Source: Pedobacter antarcticus
Lineage (GTDB): Bacteria; Bacteroidota; Bacteroidia; Sphingobacteriales; Sphingobacteriaceae
Length of the DNA: 64,000 bases
Reading direction: 5' to 3'
Assembly (NCBI RefSeq): GCF_900112985.1
Contig: NZ_FONS01000012.1
Coordinates: forward strand, 1-64,000
The notes below the pieces were generated by a model. It was not told the DNA's origin, searched no databases, and was given only the letters and a program-made list of their open reading frames with translations. Positions within the stretch are counted from its first letter, which is position 1, and the number at the start of each line of letters is the position of its first letter. Made by a program: the position numbers and the translations under genes. Shown piece by piece: positions 52,761-61,618 of this stretch.

Positions 52761-54551
52761 TTAATCTTCTTCAGTAATTAATTGGGTAACAGGATTAGCG
52801 ATTACATGCAGGCCATCCTGAATCAGTTTTTGATGCCCGGGTTCACTATCCTTTTTGAGCTCCAGATAGGCTTTAACTTTTCCTTTCAGGTCTGGATTGA
52901 TCGCATTATAATGCAATATCTCTAAAATTTCCATTGCACAAAGCCAGTCTGCAGGATAATTTTCTGCCAGCTCTGTAAACAGGCGATCCAGCATTTCTGC
53001 TCCATGCTGCTCTTCGCGTATAATTCTTACCGTCTGGTATATCCTGTGCAGGTTGGCAGTATGATCATCGTATTGAATTTTTTCGGTCGGAATAAAGCTG
53101 ATCGGAGAAATTTCTTCAAAAGCATCTTTATCTGCAGCACCATTAAATACGGAAATAATTTTCTCACCAACAGCCATGTCGTATGTACCCCATTCCGGCT
53201 GGAAAAGAATGTGTCCGCTGGATTCTTTGACTGTGGCATTCTCCAATACGATCAGGATAATTTTATCTGCAGCACGGGTTATTCTTTTTATAGTTCCGGA
53301 TACGGTAATGCCGTTTTCGAATTCAAAATTAGTTTCATGGCCTTCGATCAGGTTAATTTCTTTCAGGTCTTCTGCACTGAAGTCTTCCAGTGGTTTGCGG
53401 CTGTTCTTTAACCTTCCCACAGGAGAAGAAAAACCATCCTTATGATAAATTTTACCGTGTCCCGCCAGTTCCTTATCCGCAAATGCGAGTGCAGAAGGAC
53501 CAGTAGTTTTAATAAAGCTGAGCTCACCAGATTCCATTTTACCCATGTCTGTAAAAACACCAGTCACCTGCAGACCTGAGCTGTAAACCGCTGTCGCCGG
53601 ATTACGGGAGTCAATCGCTTTGGCAATACTTTCCACTCCGCCACGTCTGAACGACATGGTGTCGGCAAACTGTTCGAGTACGTCGATCAGATTTTCGAAA
53701 GTTGGTGTCACAAACAACTGCGGCTGTGTTTTAGTGATGTCGTAAGCGTAATTTACGGTATCAATGGTATATGGAATCTTTTTAACGTTTTCGGACATGC
53801 AGCTTGAGCTTTCCCCGATAGAAGACAAAAGACCGGCCCCGTAGATTTTTGGATTGTCGAGACTTCCAATCAAGCCATATTCTACCGTCCACCAATGTAA
53901 ACGGCTTAATAAGGCCATTTCGGATGGTTCGCCCATGTGCGCAGAAATATGACTGAGTTTTTCTTCCGCCCGCTGGATTTCGAATTCCGGTATGTTCTGT
54001 GCCTCTTTCAGGATAGATAAATTTCTGATGGCTTCATAGAGTTCAAAATCACGTGCTGAAAACATCGCTTTAGCCCCGATTGAACCTATATAGCTCAGGT
54101 AGGAATTGTAAGCTTCGTCTGCAATAATCGGCGCGTGTCCGGCAGACTCATGTATAATATCTGGTGCCGGTGTATATTCAATATGATTTATCTGGCGGAT
54201 ATCGGCGGCAATGACCAGCACTTTAAATGCCTGGTATTCCATAAAGGCAGCGGGAGGGATAAATCCATCAACTGTTACTGCACCCCAGCCCATTTTGCCC
54301 AGATTATCGTTCATTGTCTGCAGATCTGGAATATATTCAATACTCAACCCTGCGCGCTGAAGACCTTTGATATAAGGATAATAAGCAACATCTTTCAGGT
54401 AACTGTAATTCTGACGCATTACATAGCGCCATACGGCCTGATCCACCGGGGTATATTTCTCGTAATGCTGATCTACGATAAATTGCCTTAAATGTTTGGG
54501 TAAACCGGCTACCTGCGGATTATTAAAGTTGTTAAAGTCGCTCATTGCCAT
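52761..54551 (-). CDS. phhA: Aromatic amino acid hydroxylase (phenylalanine 4-hydroxylase), long form
   Basis: Iron- and tetrahydropterin-dependent enzyme that hydroxylates phenylalanine to tyrosine. The 596-aa protein has the catalytic domain in the N-terminal half: IHESAGH with iron ligands H134 and H139, and a Glu in WWTVEYGLIG (E224). The gap between H139 and E224 is 85 residues, against about 41 in the usual bacterial enzyme, so there is an insertion. A further ~300 residues after the catalytic domain are not part of classical PAH. Long forms like this are typical in Bacteroidota. Followed by the SDR gene; feeds hppD and hmgA. Confidence 0.9.
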   Translation of the reverse strand: MAMSDFNNFNNPQVAGLPKHLRQFIVDQHYEKYTPVDQAVWRYVMRQNYSYLKDVAYYPYIKGLQRAGLSIEYIPDLQTMNDNLGKMGWGAVTVDGFIPPAAFMEYQAFKVLVIAADIRQINHIEYTPAPDIIHESAGHAPIIADEAYNSYLSYIGSIGAKAMFSARDFELYEAIRNLSILKEAQNIPEFEIQRAEEKLSHISAHMGEPSEMALLSRLHWWTVEYGLIGSLDNPKIYGAGLLSSIGESSSCMSENVKKIPYTIDTVNYAYDITKTQPQLFVTPTFENLIDVLEQFADTMSFRRGGVESIAKAIDSRNPATAVYSSGLQVTGVFTDMGKMESGELSFIKTTGPSALAFADKELAGHGKIYHKDGFSSPVGRLKNSRKPLEDFSAEDLKEINLIEGHETNFEFENGITVSGTIKRITRAADKIILIVLENATVKESSGHILFQPEWGTYDMAVGEKIISVFNGAADKDAFEEISPISFIPTEKIQYDDHTANLHRIYQTVRIIREEQHGAEMLDRLFTELAENYPADWLCAMEILEILHYNAINPDLKGKVKAYLELKKDSEPGHQKLIQDGLHVIANPVTQLITEED

Positions 54552-54630
54552 TTTTTATTTGTATTCTGCCTAAGATAAGTCTGTCGGAACGATTTATCAA
54601 GCGAAAGATCAGCTATGACTTCATTATGAT

Positions 54631-55110
54631 CTACTTTTTGACTTTGAAAGAGAAGTGTTTCTGTATAAAATAACTGAAAAATGCTAATATTATTGTGGTA
54701 ATGATTTTTGCAATCGTCGGATAAAAATGAAACGTTTCGACCATAACCTTTAACATGGCAAAGTTGAGCAGGATATTAGTGGCTACTACAGTGCCGTAGC
54801 GAAAGAGCTGTATTCTGCCTTTTAATTCACTTTGTGTAAAGACAAGATATTTATTGAGTACAAAACCAATAATAAATGTGATGAAAGACTCAATGATCAG
54901 TGCAGCTACCGGTGCGGTAATCATTCCGGGAGGGAAAGGGAGCAGAACGTGTTGCTGTTTCAGTATAAAGTTATAGACGATATAATAGACAACAATTCCA
55001 CTGGCTGCTGTCGTACCACCGGAAACGATGTATCGGAAAGTATGCACCGTAAACCATCTTGAAAATGGAGGATAGAAAAAATCAATAAAACGGATAACGG
55101 CTTTACGCAT
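54631..55110 (-). CDS. GtrA-like membrane protein
   Basis: Small polytopic protein (159 aa from the ATG at 55110) with four membrane segments: about residues 25-45, 55-78, 90-112, 120-145. GtrA proteins help move polyprenyl-linked sugars across the membrane. Motifs FRYIVSGGTTAASGIVVYY and LNKYLVFTQ are typical. Upstream ATG at 55140 would add 10 residues. No glycosyltransferase is next to it. Confidence 0.88.
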   Translation of the reverse strand: MRKAVIRFIDFFYPPFSRWFTVHTFRYIVSGGTTAASGIVVYYIVYNFILKQQHVLLPFPPGMITAPVAALIIESFITFIIGFVLNKYLVFTQSELKGRIQLFRYGTVVATNILLNFAMLKVMVETFHFYPTIAKIITTIILAFFSYFIQKHFSFKVKK

Positions 55111-55180
55111 ATATAATGTGGGTACGCTTAAAAGCGGCAATTTAGGGAATGAGAATCACTTACCGAAAATTCCGTTTTAT

Positions 55181-55897
55181 TTAATCTGCCGGCCCCGATA
55201 TAAAATCCATTACAGCGCAGTATCTGTATCCGGGGTGGGTACCGATAGTTACACCCGTATATTTCAAATTGTTCTTTGTACTTAAAATCGTTTTTCTGTG
55301 GCCCAGATCATTTACATTCTTGTCCAGCAGCAGCATACAGATATTTGCAAATCCTTTTGAAAATCCGAAAGCAAGGTTCTCGGCCATTGCCCTGTTTGGA
55401 TAATATGGGGTTATCCGGTCCTTAACCGATCTGCCATCACTTGAGTTATGTCCGGCCTTATTCGTTTTTTTAAGGTCTTTGGCGTGTTGCTGTGCAACCC
55501 AGGTTAAAGTTTCATCTGGTTCGAATAGGGGGAGGTTTCTAACATCTTTCAGGTCTTTTTCCAGCCCGCGGTAGTACTTGTCTTTCCGGTTTACCCGCAG
55601 GTCATTGTAGTTTCGGTATTGCTGCATCTCCTGGTTATATGCATTAGTAAAATCCTGAAAGTAGGTGTTGAAAAACTTCTCGCCATTGGTCCGGACCAGA
55701 TTCATATAAAAGATTAGTTTTTTCTCTTCGTCATTTAGATACGGCGCATCTTTGGCAGTATCTGCGTTTTTAAGTTCTAATGCAGTCCAGGTATTCGCTG
55801 AAGACCGGCTTTGTGCGCAGAGTGTGTTTGATAGTCCAATCTGTATGAGCAGGAGAAGGAGCAGCCTGGTCAATAGGGTGTAGCTTAAGTTTTTCAT
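55181..55897 (-). CDS. Secreted CAP-domain (SCP/PR-1-like) protein
   Basis: 238 aa. Signal peptide in residues 1-28 (LLTRLLLLLLIQIGLSNTLCAQ). A CAP domain follows with the conserved histidine in AGHNSSDGRS, glutamate in RAMAENLAFGF and the HRKTILS histidine after LDKNVNDLG. Bacterial CAP proteins have unclear roles, often in surface or protein interactions. The upstream region carries the 11-bp repeat array (55967-56095) in the promoter/leader zone. Confidence 0.85.
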   Translation of the reverse strand: MKNLSYTLLTRLLLLLLIQIGLSNTLCAQSRSSANTWTALELKNADTAKDAPYLNDEEKKLIFYMNLVRTNGEKFFNTYFQDFTNAYNQEMQQYRNYNDLRVNRKDKYYRGLEKDLKDVRNLPLFEPDETLTWVAQQHAKDLKKTNKAGHNSSDGRSVKDRITPYYPNRAMAENLAFGFSKGFANICMLLLDKNVNDLGHRKTILSTKNNLKYTGVTIGTHPGYRYCAVMDFISGPAD

Positions 55898-55966
55898 CCA
55901 GCATTTGTTAGCAAAGAGTATTCCGCTTATTCCGGCTTAATTTTTTATTACTTTTTATTTGCTATT

Positions 55967-56095
55967 CTTCGGGGTTGATATACCGTTGGGATACCCTTGG
56001 TATACCCTTCCTTTACCCAAAGGGTATACCAAGGGTATCCCAACGGTATAGCAAGGGTATAGCAAGGGTATACCAAGGGTAATGCAACCCCGAAG
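55967..56095. repeat. 11-bp tandem/inverted repeat array with a perfect 31-bp inverted repeat
   Basis: On + the right half carries 11-base units of type SCAAGGGTATA at 56029, 56040, 56051, 56062 and 56073 (a 12-base one at 56017); the left half has three in inverse orientation (55979-56011). Arms 55979-56009 and 56020-56050 are perfect complements with a 10-base loop, and an outer stem pairs CTTCGGGGTTG (55967-55977) with CAACCCCGAAG (56085-56095). Lies between the glyS terminator and the CAP gene. Function unknown. Confidence 0.95.
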
Positions 56096-56193
56096 AAAAG
56101 TGGTCGAAAAACTGGAATTACCTAAAATTTATTACAATTCATATAACTTCCCGCTATACACAGCCAGGGAAGTAATGTGATTTGCTAAGGCAC

Positions 56194-56222
56194 AAAAAAG
56201 CCCGGTCATTTAATGACCGGGC
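56194..56222 (-). terminator. Terminator of glyS
   Basis: Stem GCCCGGTCA (56200-56208) / TGACCGGGC (56214-56222) with a run of six T on the minus strand (A at 56194-56199). Confidence 0.9.
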
Positions 56223-56236
56223 GCGTTATTTCTATT

Positions 56237-57724
56237 TTATAATTTTCTCAGCAGGTTTTTCCAGCTTACTTTGCTTGAGATCAGTTCCTCCAGATCTTTA
56301 ATTTCGATACGCTGCTGTTCCATGCTGTCACGGTGACGGATGGTTACAGTCTGATCTTCCAGGGTCTGATGATCGATTGTAAGACAGAATGGGGTACCTA
56401 TAGCATCTTGTCTGCGGTAACGTTTACCAATAGAGTCTTTTTCCTCATAAACGACGCTATGATCGAATTTAAGCAAGTCCATGATTTCTTTCGCTTTTTC
56501 TGGTAAACCATCTTTTTTAGTTAGAGGCAGAATTGCAACTTTAATAGGGGCCAGGCAAGGGTGCAGGTGTAAAACAATGCGGCTGTCGGTTTTCTCGCCT
56601 TCAGAAAGATCCTGCTCTTCGAAAGCACCAATCATAGTGAGCAAGAACATTCTGTCCAGACCGATAGAAGTTTCGATGACATAAGGAATATAGTTTCCGT
56701 ATGGCTTTCCTTCTTCATTCAGGTCATTATCAAAATATTGCATTTTTTTACCTGAAAACTCCTGGTGCTGACTTAGATCAAAATCAGTACGGCTGTGAAT
56801 ACCTTCTACTTCTTTAAAGCCAAATGGGAATTCAAATTCTATATCAACTGCAGCATTTGCGTAATGCGCAAGTTTTGCATGGTCGTGGTATTTATATTTT
56901 GCAGGATCTGTACCCAATGCTGTATGCCATTTTAAACGTGCTTCTTTCCAGTAAGCATACCATTTCATTTCTTCTCCCGGACGAACAAAGAATTGCATTT
57001 CCATTTGTTCGAACTCACGCATACGCATAATGAACTGTCTGGCAATAACTTCATTCCGGAAAGCTTTTCCGATCTGGGCAATCCCAAAAGGAATTTTCAT
57101 CCGGCCGGATTTCTGAACGTTCAGGAAGTTCACAAAGATTCCCTGAGCCGTTTCCGGACGCAGGTAAACTTCTTCGGCACCTTCTGCCATTGCACCGAAC
57201 TGGGTACTGAACATCAGGTTAAACTGACGTACATCTGTCCAGTTTTTTGTACCGCTGACCGGGCAGGCGATTTCATGCTGTTCAATCAGGACTTTAAGCT
57301 GTGGCAGATTCTCATCTTTCAAAGCCTGATCCATATCTGCCTGCAGCTGCGCAGCCTTATCTGTTTTGCCGTCCTTTTCATAACGGGCAATTTTATCTTC
57401 CAGTAACTGGTCTGCACGATAACGTTTTTTCGAATCTTTATTGTCGATCATAGGATCGCTGAAGCCGTCTACGTGACCACTTGCTTTCCATACTTTAGGA
57501 TGCATAAATATTGCAGAATCAATTCCGACAATATTTTCATGTAGCTGAACCATCGATTTCCACCAATAGGTTTTAATATTATTTTTTAGTTCAGCACCTA
57601 ACTGGCCGTAGTCATATACGGCACTTAATCCATCATAAATTTCGCTGCTTTGAAATACGAAACCATATTCCTTGGCATGAGAGATCACATTTTTAAATTG
57701 TTCGTCGTTATTCGTTTTGGCCAT
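56237..57724 (-). CDS. glyS: Glycyl-tRNA synthetase (homodimeric, class II)
   Basis: Charges tRNA-Gly. From the ATG at 57724 the protein is 495 aa (MAKTNNDEQFKNVISHAKEYG); the upstream ATG at 57805 adds 27 residues without support. Class II motifs are seen: VSGTKNWTDVRQFNLMF, YLRPETAQGIFVNF and KAFRNEVIARQFIMRMREFEQMEMQFF, and the C-terminal anticodon-binding domain (APIKVAILPL). It is the one-gene dimeric type, not the alpha2beta2 form. Single gene with its own terminator. Confidence 0.97.
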   Translation of the reverse strand: MAKTNNDEQFKNVISHAKEYGFVFQSSEIYDGLSAVYDYGQLGAELKNNIKTYWWKSMVQLHENIVGIDSAIFMHPKVWKASGHVDGFSDPMIDNKDSKKRYRADQLLEDKIARYEKDGKTDKAAQLQADMDQALKDENLPQLKVLIEQHEIACPVSGTKNWTDVRQFNLMFSTQFGAMAEGAEEVYLRPETAQGIFVNFLNVQKSGRMKIPFGIAQIGKAFRNEVIARQFIMRMREFEQMEMQFFVRPGEEMKWYAYWKEARLKWHTALGTDPAKYKYHDHAKLAHYANAAVDIEFEFPFGFKEVEGIHSRTDFDLSQHQEFSGKKMQYFDNDLNEEGKPYGNYIPYVIETSIGLDRMFLLTMIGAFEEQDLSEGEKTDSRIVLHLHPCLAPIKVAILPLTKKDGLPEKAKEIMDLLKFDHSVVYEEKDSIGKRYRRQDAIGTPFCLTIDHQTLEDQTVTIRHRDSMEQQRIEIKDLEELISSKVSWKNLLRKL

Positions 57725-57959
57725 AATACTGCAAATATAGAATTTGAAGAGTAATTTAAAATATGAATAAACACCAATTTGTCGCTGGGTATGAATAGAC
57801 TGCATGGAAAAACCAACATAAAACTGACTCTTTGTAAGATATATTCAGTAAATTAAATACTTGACTGTTAGTGTTTTGTGATGGTTATATCTGAATTGGC
57901 CGGCTTTTTGATTTAATCACATCAGCGTAAAAGCGCTACTAAACTTAAATACACATATT

Positions 57960-58517
57960 ATGAAAAAGATCTTTTTACTTACCGCTCTTGCAGGAATGTT
58001 CGCTTGGTCAACCGCATCCGCTCAGGTACGTGACCCGGCTATGTCAGGCGCTAAGTTAGGTATCGGGGCCGATTTTGCTTTTCCAACTGGAAATACCGGT
58101 GACGTTTATAAATTAGGGTATGGAGGTTCGCTTGAATTCCAGACACCTATAGCAGATCGGTTGAATTTCACAGCAAGTGCAGGTTACCTGACTTTTACAG
58201 GTAAAGAATATGGTTTTGGCGGTATCACTATTAAAGCGCGTGATTTTAGCGCTGTTCCGGTAAAAGTGGGGATTAAATATTTCCTTGCGGAGAATTTTTA
58301 TGCAGGCGGACAGGTGGGTGCGTCATTTGGAACCAGTGATGGTGCAGGTACGGCGTTTGCCTATACTCCTGGCATTGGTGTAGAATTTCCAGTTGCTGAT
58401 AAAGGTTCAATCGACCTTGGTGCACGCTATGAAGGCTGGTCTGCAAAAAACGAGAATCAATTTGTACCAGTTAAAAATTTCGTAGGATTAAGACTGGCAT
58501 ATAACTTTGGTTTATAA
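57960..58517 (+). CDS. Outer membrane beta-barrel protein
   Basis: 185 aa with signal peptide MKKIFLLTALAGMFAWSTASAQ (1-22). The body is a small beta barrel with alternating patterns (LGIGADFAFPTGNTGDVYKLGYGGSLEF, VPVKVGIKYF) and ends in YNFGL. Resembles Bacteroidota OmpW/OprF-like small barrels. A long bidirectional terminator follows. Function unknown. Confidence 0.85.
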   Translation: MKKIFLLTALAGMFAWSTASAQVRDPAMSGAKLGIGADFAFPTGNTGDVYKLGYGGSLEFQTPIADRLNFTASAGYLTFTGKEYGFGGITIKARDFSAVPVKVGIKYFLAENFYAGGQVGASFGTSDGAGTAFAYTPGIGVEFPVADKGSIDLGARYEGWSAKNENQFVPVKNFVGLRLAYNFGL

Positions 58518-58518
58518 T

Positions 58519-58574
58519 AAATCAATTCATAAAAAAAGGGCATCTTCAGATGCCCTTTTTTTATGAATTGATTT
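58519..58574. terminator. Bidirectional terminator, perfect 27-bp inverted repeat
   Basis: Arms 58519-58545 and 58548-58574 are perfect complements with a 2-base centre; the seven A and seven T lie inside the arms. It lies between the barrel gene (+) and glycerophosphodiesterase (-). Confidence 0.92.
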
Positions 58575-58587
58575 TTATATCGCCGTC

Positions 58588-59571
58588 TTATTTTGTTTGA
58601 TAACTGCCAAATAAACGGATAAGCCTATCTGGATAATTCGAAATGATTCCGTCTACACCCAGTTTTCCCAGTTCGACCATGTCTTTTTCTTCGTCCACAG
58701 TCCAGGGTAAAATCAACATTTTATTTTCATGTGCTTTTTTTACCATTCCGGCATCTACTGAAGAGAAGTGTGGGCTGTAAATATCAGGAGTAAAACCTAG
58801 TTTTTTAAGATCTTCATCGATACCACCTTTACCATAGGCCAGAATAGCCTGTTTTACTTTTTCCTGGTTTTCTTTATCAAGGCCAGCTTTTTTTAATTCA
58901 GAAGACAGATCCATTTTTCCAAAAGCCAGCAGAGAGAGTTTTAACTTGGGTTCGGTTTTATGCAGGATCTGTAAAGTTCTTACGTCGAATGACTGTATTG
59001 TAATGCGGTTATTGATGTTTTTAGGGTTTAATACCTTCATTAACGTAGTCACGAACACTTCTGGTGATGGATTATATACCCCGTCTCCTGCAGGAGAGAT
59101 TTTTGTTTCAATATTATAATAAACAGGTTTCAGCTGATTCTTTTTTACATAATTTTCCACGCTGTCAATCAGTTCAGAAAGCAGTGGCTTATGTGTTTTC
59201 ATTTTTACCTGCTGCGGGAACATCGGATGAGGTTTGAGCCCGGCATCAAAATGACTTATACTATCGTAGCTCATCTGGAAAAGTGCTATGCCGGCCTGTT
59301 CCTTTTTTGTAATTTCAGAACCATCAGGTTTAAGCATGAAATCCGCTGACATATATGGGTCATGGGACACTACCACTTTGCCATCACTGGATATAACAAC
59401 ATCCAGTTCGAGGGTTTTTACCCCTAGCTTTACACCGTTTAGCATTGCCGCAATAGTGTTTTCCGGCATTAAACCCATACCGCCACGGTGGCCCTGGACG
59501 TCTAATTTTTGTTGTCCGAATGCAGCGCCTGTCAAACAAACTGCTGCTGTTAGTATCATTAGTTTTTTCAC
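58588..59571 (-). CDS. Glycerophosphodiester phosphodiesterase, secreted
   Basis: Splits glycerophosphodiesters into glycerol-3-phosphate and an alcohol. The 327-aa protein has a signal peptide (MKKLMILTAAVCLTGAAFGQ, 1-20) and the GDPD TIM barrel with catalytic QGHRGGMGLMPENT, ELDVVISSDGKVVVSHDPY and the metal-binding Glu residues. Periplasmic enzyme for phosphate and glycerol scavenging. Convergent with the barrel gene. Confidence 0.94.
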   Translation of the reverse strand: MKKLMILTAAVCLTGAAFGQQKLDVQGHRGGMGLMPENTIAAMLNGVKLGVKTLELDVVISSDGKVVVSHDPYMSADFMLKPDGSEITKKEQAGIALFQMSYDSISHFDAGLKPHPMFPQQVKMKTHKPLLSELIDSVENYVKKNQLKPVYYNIETKISPAGDGVYNPSPEVFVTTLMKVLNPKNINNRITIQSFDVRTLQILHKTEPKLKLSLLAFGKMDLSSELKKAGLDKENQEKVKQAILAYGKGGIDEDLKKLGFTPDIYSPHFSSVDAGMVKKAHENKMLILPWTVDEEKDMVELGKLGVDGIISNYPDRLIRLFGSYQTK

Positions 59572-59633
59572 GTCGCTAAACTAATCAACTTCCTTTCTGC
59601 TCAAGTTAAGGCAATATTAAATCATCATCGACG

Positions 59634-60251
59634 CTATGGTTTTTCGAGGTATTTCCAGTTCCTGATCTTTCCATCCGCTAGCCATTCTACGGCGGTCTGC
59701 ATCCTTTTTTCACGCGTTGCTTTTGTTTTCGCTTCGGTAATCCATTGCAGGTATTCTTTCCTCTGAGAATAACTGAAGTTTTCGAAATGGTTTTTAGCCG
59801 CTATTGCCTGCGCCAAAAGGTTTGCAAAGTCTTCAGGAATTAGCAGTTCGGTCTTTGGAGATGCAGGTTTCTTTTTGAGTTTAACGCCTTCTTCGTTAAG
59901 CTGAACTGCAAACTTAATACTGGAAATCAACAGGTCGTCGGTAGGCAAATCGTTCAGTGAACATATCTTGCCCAGCTGTCCCATGGCATTTGCGGAAGCG
60001 CTGCTTCTTAATTCTTGCGTTGCCGGGGGAAGGAGTGCCGCTTTCCAGAAACCGAAAGCACAGTGCTGTTTAAAAGCCGCCATACTGCAGACAGTTCCCT
60101 TATATTCGAAATGAGGAAAACTCCATTTCATGGTCTCTTTCATTTCGGGACATGCCTGGTGAACCAGCGTTCTGAGATGGTTCAAAATTGGTTTGGCAAA
60201 TTCTGCTGCATCATCTATATATTTATCTATTCTGGGATCGTATTTTTCCAT
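59634..60251 (-). CDS. YdeI/OmpD-associated family protein with DUF1801 domain
   Basis: 205 aa. The N-terminal half carries a DUF1801-like fold (ILNHLRTLVHQACPEMKETMKWSFPHFEYKG), and the C-terminal half has the bacteriocin-protection type YdeI pattern (LLIPEDFANLLAQAIAAKNHFENFSYSQRKEYLQWITEAKTKATREKRM). Cytoplasmic, role poorly known. Stands between the phosphodiesterase and dnaN, on the opposite strand to dnaN. Confidence 0.87.
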   Translation of the reverse strand: MEKYDPRIDKYIDDAAEFAKPILNHLRTLVHQACPEMKETMKWSFPHFEYKGTVCSMAAFKQHCAFGFWKAALLPPATQELRSSASANAMGQLGKICSLNDLPTDDLLISSIKFAVQLNEEGVKLKKKPASPKTELLIPEDFANLLAQAIAAKNHFENFSYSQRKEYLQWITEAKTKATREKRMQTAVEWLADGKIRNWKYLEKP

Positions 60252-60388
60252 AGGTCGATTTTGTATGACGATTAAAATAAGAAAACAAATAAATCATAAT
60301 ATTGATTTGTTTTCCAAAAAATCAGATAATAATGGCGGCGATTTTTCAACATTATTACAGCGAGTATAAGTATGCGAGGTAATTTTTA

Positions 60389-60396
60389 TATTTTTG
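60389..60396 (+). promoter_or_regulatory. -7 promoter box of dnaN
   Basis: TATTTTTG, a full match to TAnnTTTG, 22 bases before the dnaN ATG. No clear -33. Confidence 0.6.
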
Positions 60397-60417
60397 AGAA
60401 CTTGACAAGATCATATT

Positions 60418-61542
60418 ATGAGATTTATTGTATCCACATCAACGCTTTTAAAACATTTACAAACGGTTAATGGTGCCTCAAGCAGCAGCACTGTTTTACC
60501 GATATTGGAAAATTTCCTTTTTGAGATTAAAGAGGGTAATTTAACGATTTCGGCAACTGACCTTCAAACCAGTATGACTACGTCATTACCGGTTGAATCT
60601 AAAGAAGGGGGTAAAGTAGCCGTTCCTGCAAGAATTCTGCTGGATACTTTAAAAACGCTTCCTGACCAGCCAATTTCATTTAATATCGACGATTCGACTT
60701 TCTCCATTGAGATCAGCGCCGGTGATGGAAAATATAAACTGAGCGGTGAAAACGGAGATGACTTCCCAAAAATACCTGTAGTTGAAAACGCATCTTCAGT
60801 GAACCTGCCTGCAGCTGTACTGACAGAAGCGATTACCAAAACTATTTTTGCAGTAAGCAACGATGAGCTTCGTCCTGCAATGACCGGTGTATTCTGCCAG
60901 TTGTCAGATCAGTTCATCACGTTTGTGGCAACAGATGCACATAAACTGGTCAGATATAGAAGAATGGATAGCAAAGCTGAAAAAACAGCTTCCTTTATTC
61001 TTCCTAAAAAAGCTTTGACCCTGTTAAAAGCTGCACTTCCTTCAACTGATATCAATGTATCGGTCGATTATAATGCAACAAGCGCATTTTTTAAATTTGA
61101 AAATATTAACCTGGTATGCCGTCTGATTGATGAGCGTTATCCGGATTACGAAGCTGTAATTCCAGCGAATAACCCTAACAAACTGATTATCGACCGCGCT
61201 TTGTTTTTGAATACACTGCGTCGTGTGGTAATTTTTGCTAATAAAACCACACATCAGGTTAGGTTGAAAATCAACGGAAGTGAATTAAATATTTCTTCAG
61301 AAGATCTGGACTTTGCAAATGAGGCCCACGAACGTCTGAGTTGCCAATATGAGGGTGAAGACCTTGAAATTGGTTTCAATGCACGTTTCCTGATTGAAAT
61401 GTTAAGTAACTTATCTGGTGAGGAAGTTACGCTGGAACTGTCTACACCAAACCGTGCAGGCTTGCTGATTCCTCAGACTAATAATGAAAATGAGGATGTG
61501 CTAATGCTGGTTATGCCGGTTATGCTAAACAGTTACAACTAA
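60418..61542 (+). CDS. dnaN: DNA polymerase III beta subunit (sliding clamp)
   Basis: Ring-shaped dimer that holds the replicative polymerase on DNA. The 374-aa protein has the three clamp repeats; MRFIVSTSTLLKHLQTV, FLFEIKEGNLTISATDLQTSM, FVATDAHKLVRYRR and the final LVMPVMLNSYN are diagnostic. No dnaA is adjacent, as in many Bacteroidota, where dnaN is separate from dnaA. Confidence 0.98.
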   Translation: MRFIVSTSTLLKHLQTVNGASSSSTVLPILENFLFEIKEGNLTISATDLQTSMTTSLPVESKEGGKVAVPARILLDTLKTLPDQPISFNIDDSTFSIEISAGDGKYKLSGENGDDFPKIPVVENASSVNLPAAVLTEAITKTIFAVSNDELRPAMTGVFCQLSDQFITFVATDAHKLVRYRRMDSKAEKTASFILPKKALTLLKAALPSTDINVSVDYNATSAFFKFENINLVCRLIDERYPDYEAVIPANNPNKLIIDRALFLNTLRRVVIFANKTTHQVRLKINGSELNISSEDLDFANEAHERLSCQYEGEDLEIGFNARFLIEMLSNLSGEEVTLELSTPNRAGLLIPQTNNENEDVLMLVMPVMLNSYN

Positions 61543-61567
61543 AATTTTTTACGATTTTTTCTAAAAT

Positions 61568-61606
61568 GTCAAATGCGCTGGAATTTTATGCTGCATTTGA
61601 CGTTTT
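61568..61606 (+). terminator. Possible terminator between dnaN and DedA
   Basis: Stem GTCAAATGC (61568-61576) / GCATTTGAC (61593-61601), 16-base loop, followed by GTTTTAAT. Confidence 0.6.
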
Positions 61607-61618
61607 AATACCAGACCT

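Noticed and set aside
55967..56095. CRISPR array
   Set aside because: Units are only 11 bases with no unique spacers, and no cas genes are near.
60252..60417. Replication origin next to dnaN
   Set aside because: No cluster of DnaA boxes and no dnaA gene; the spacer only holds a promoter.
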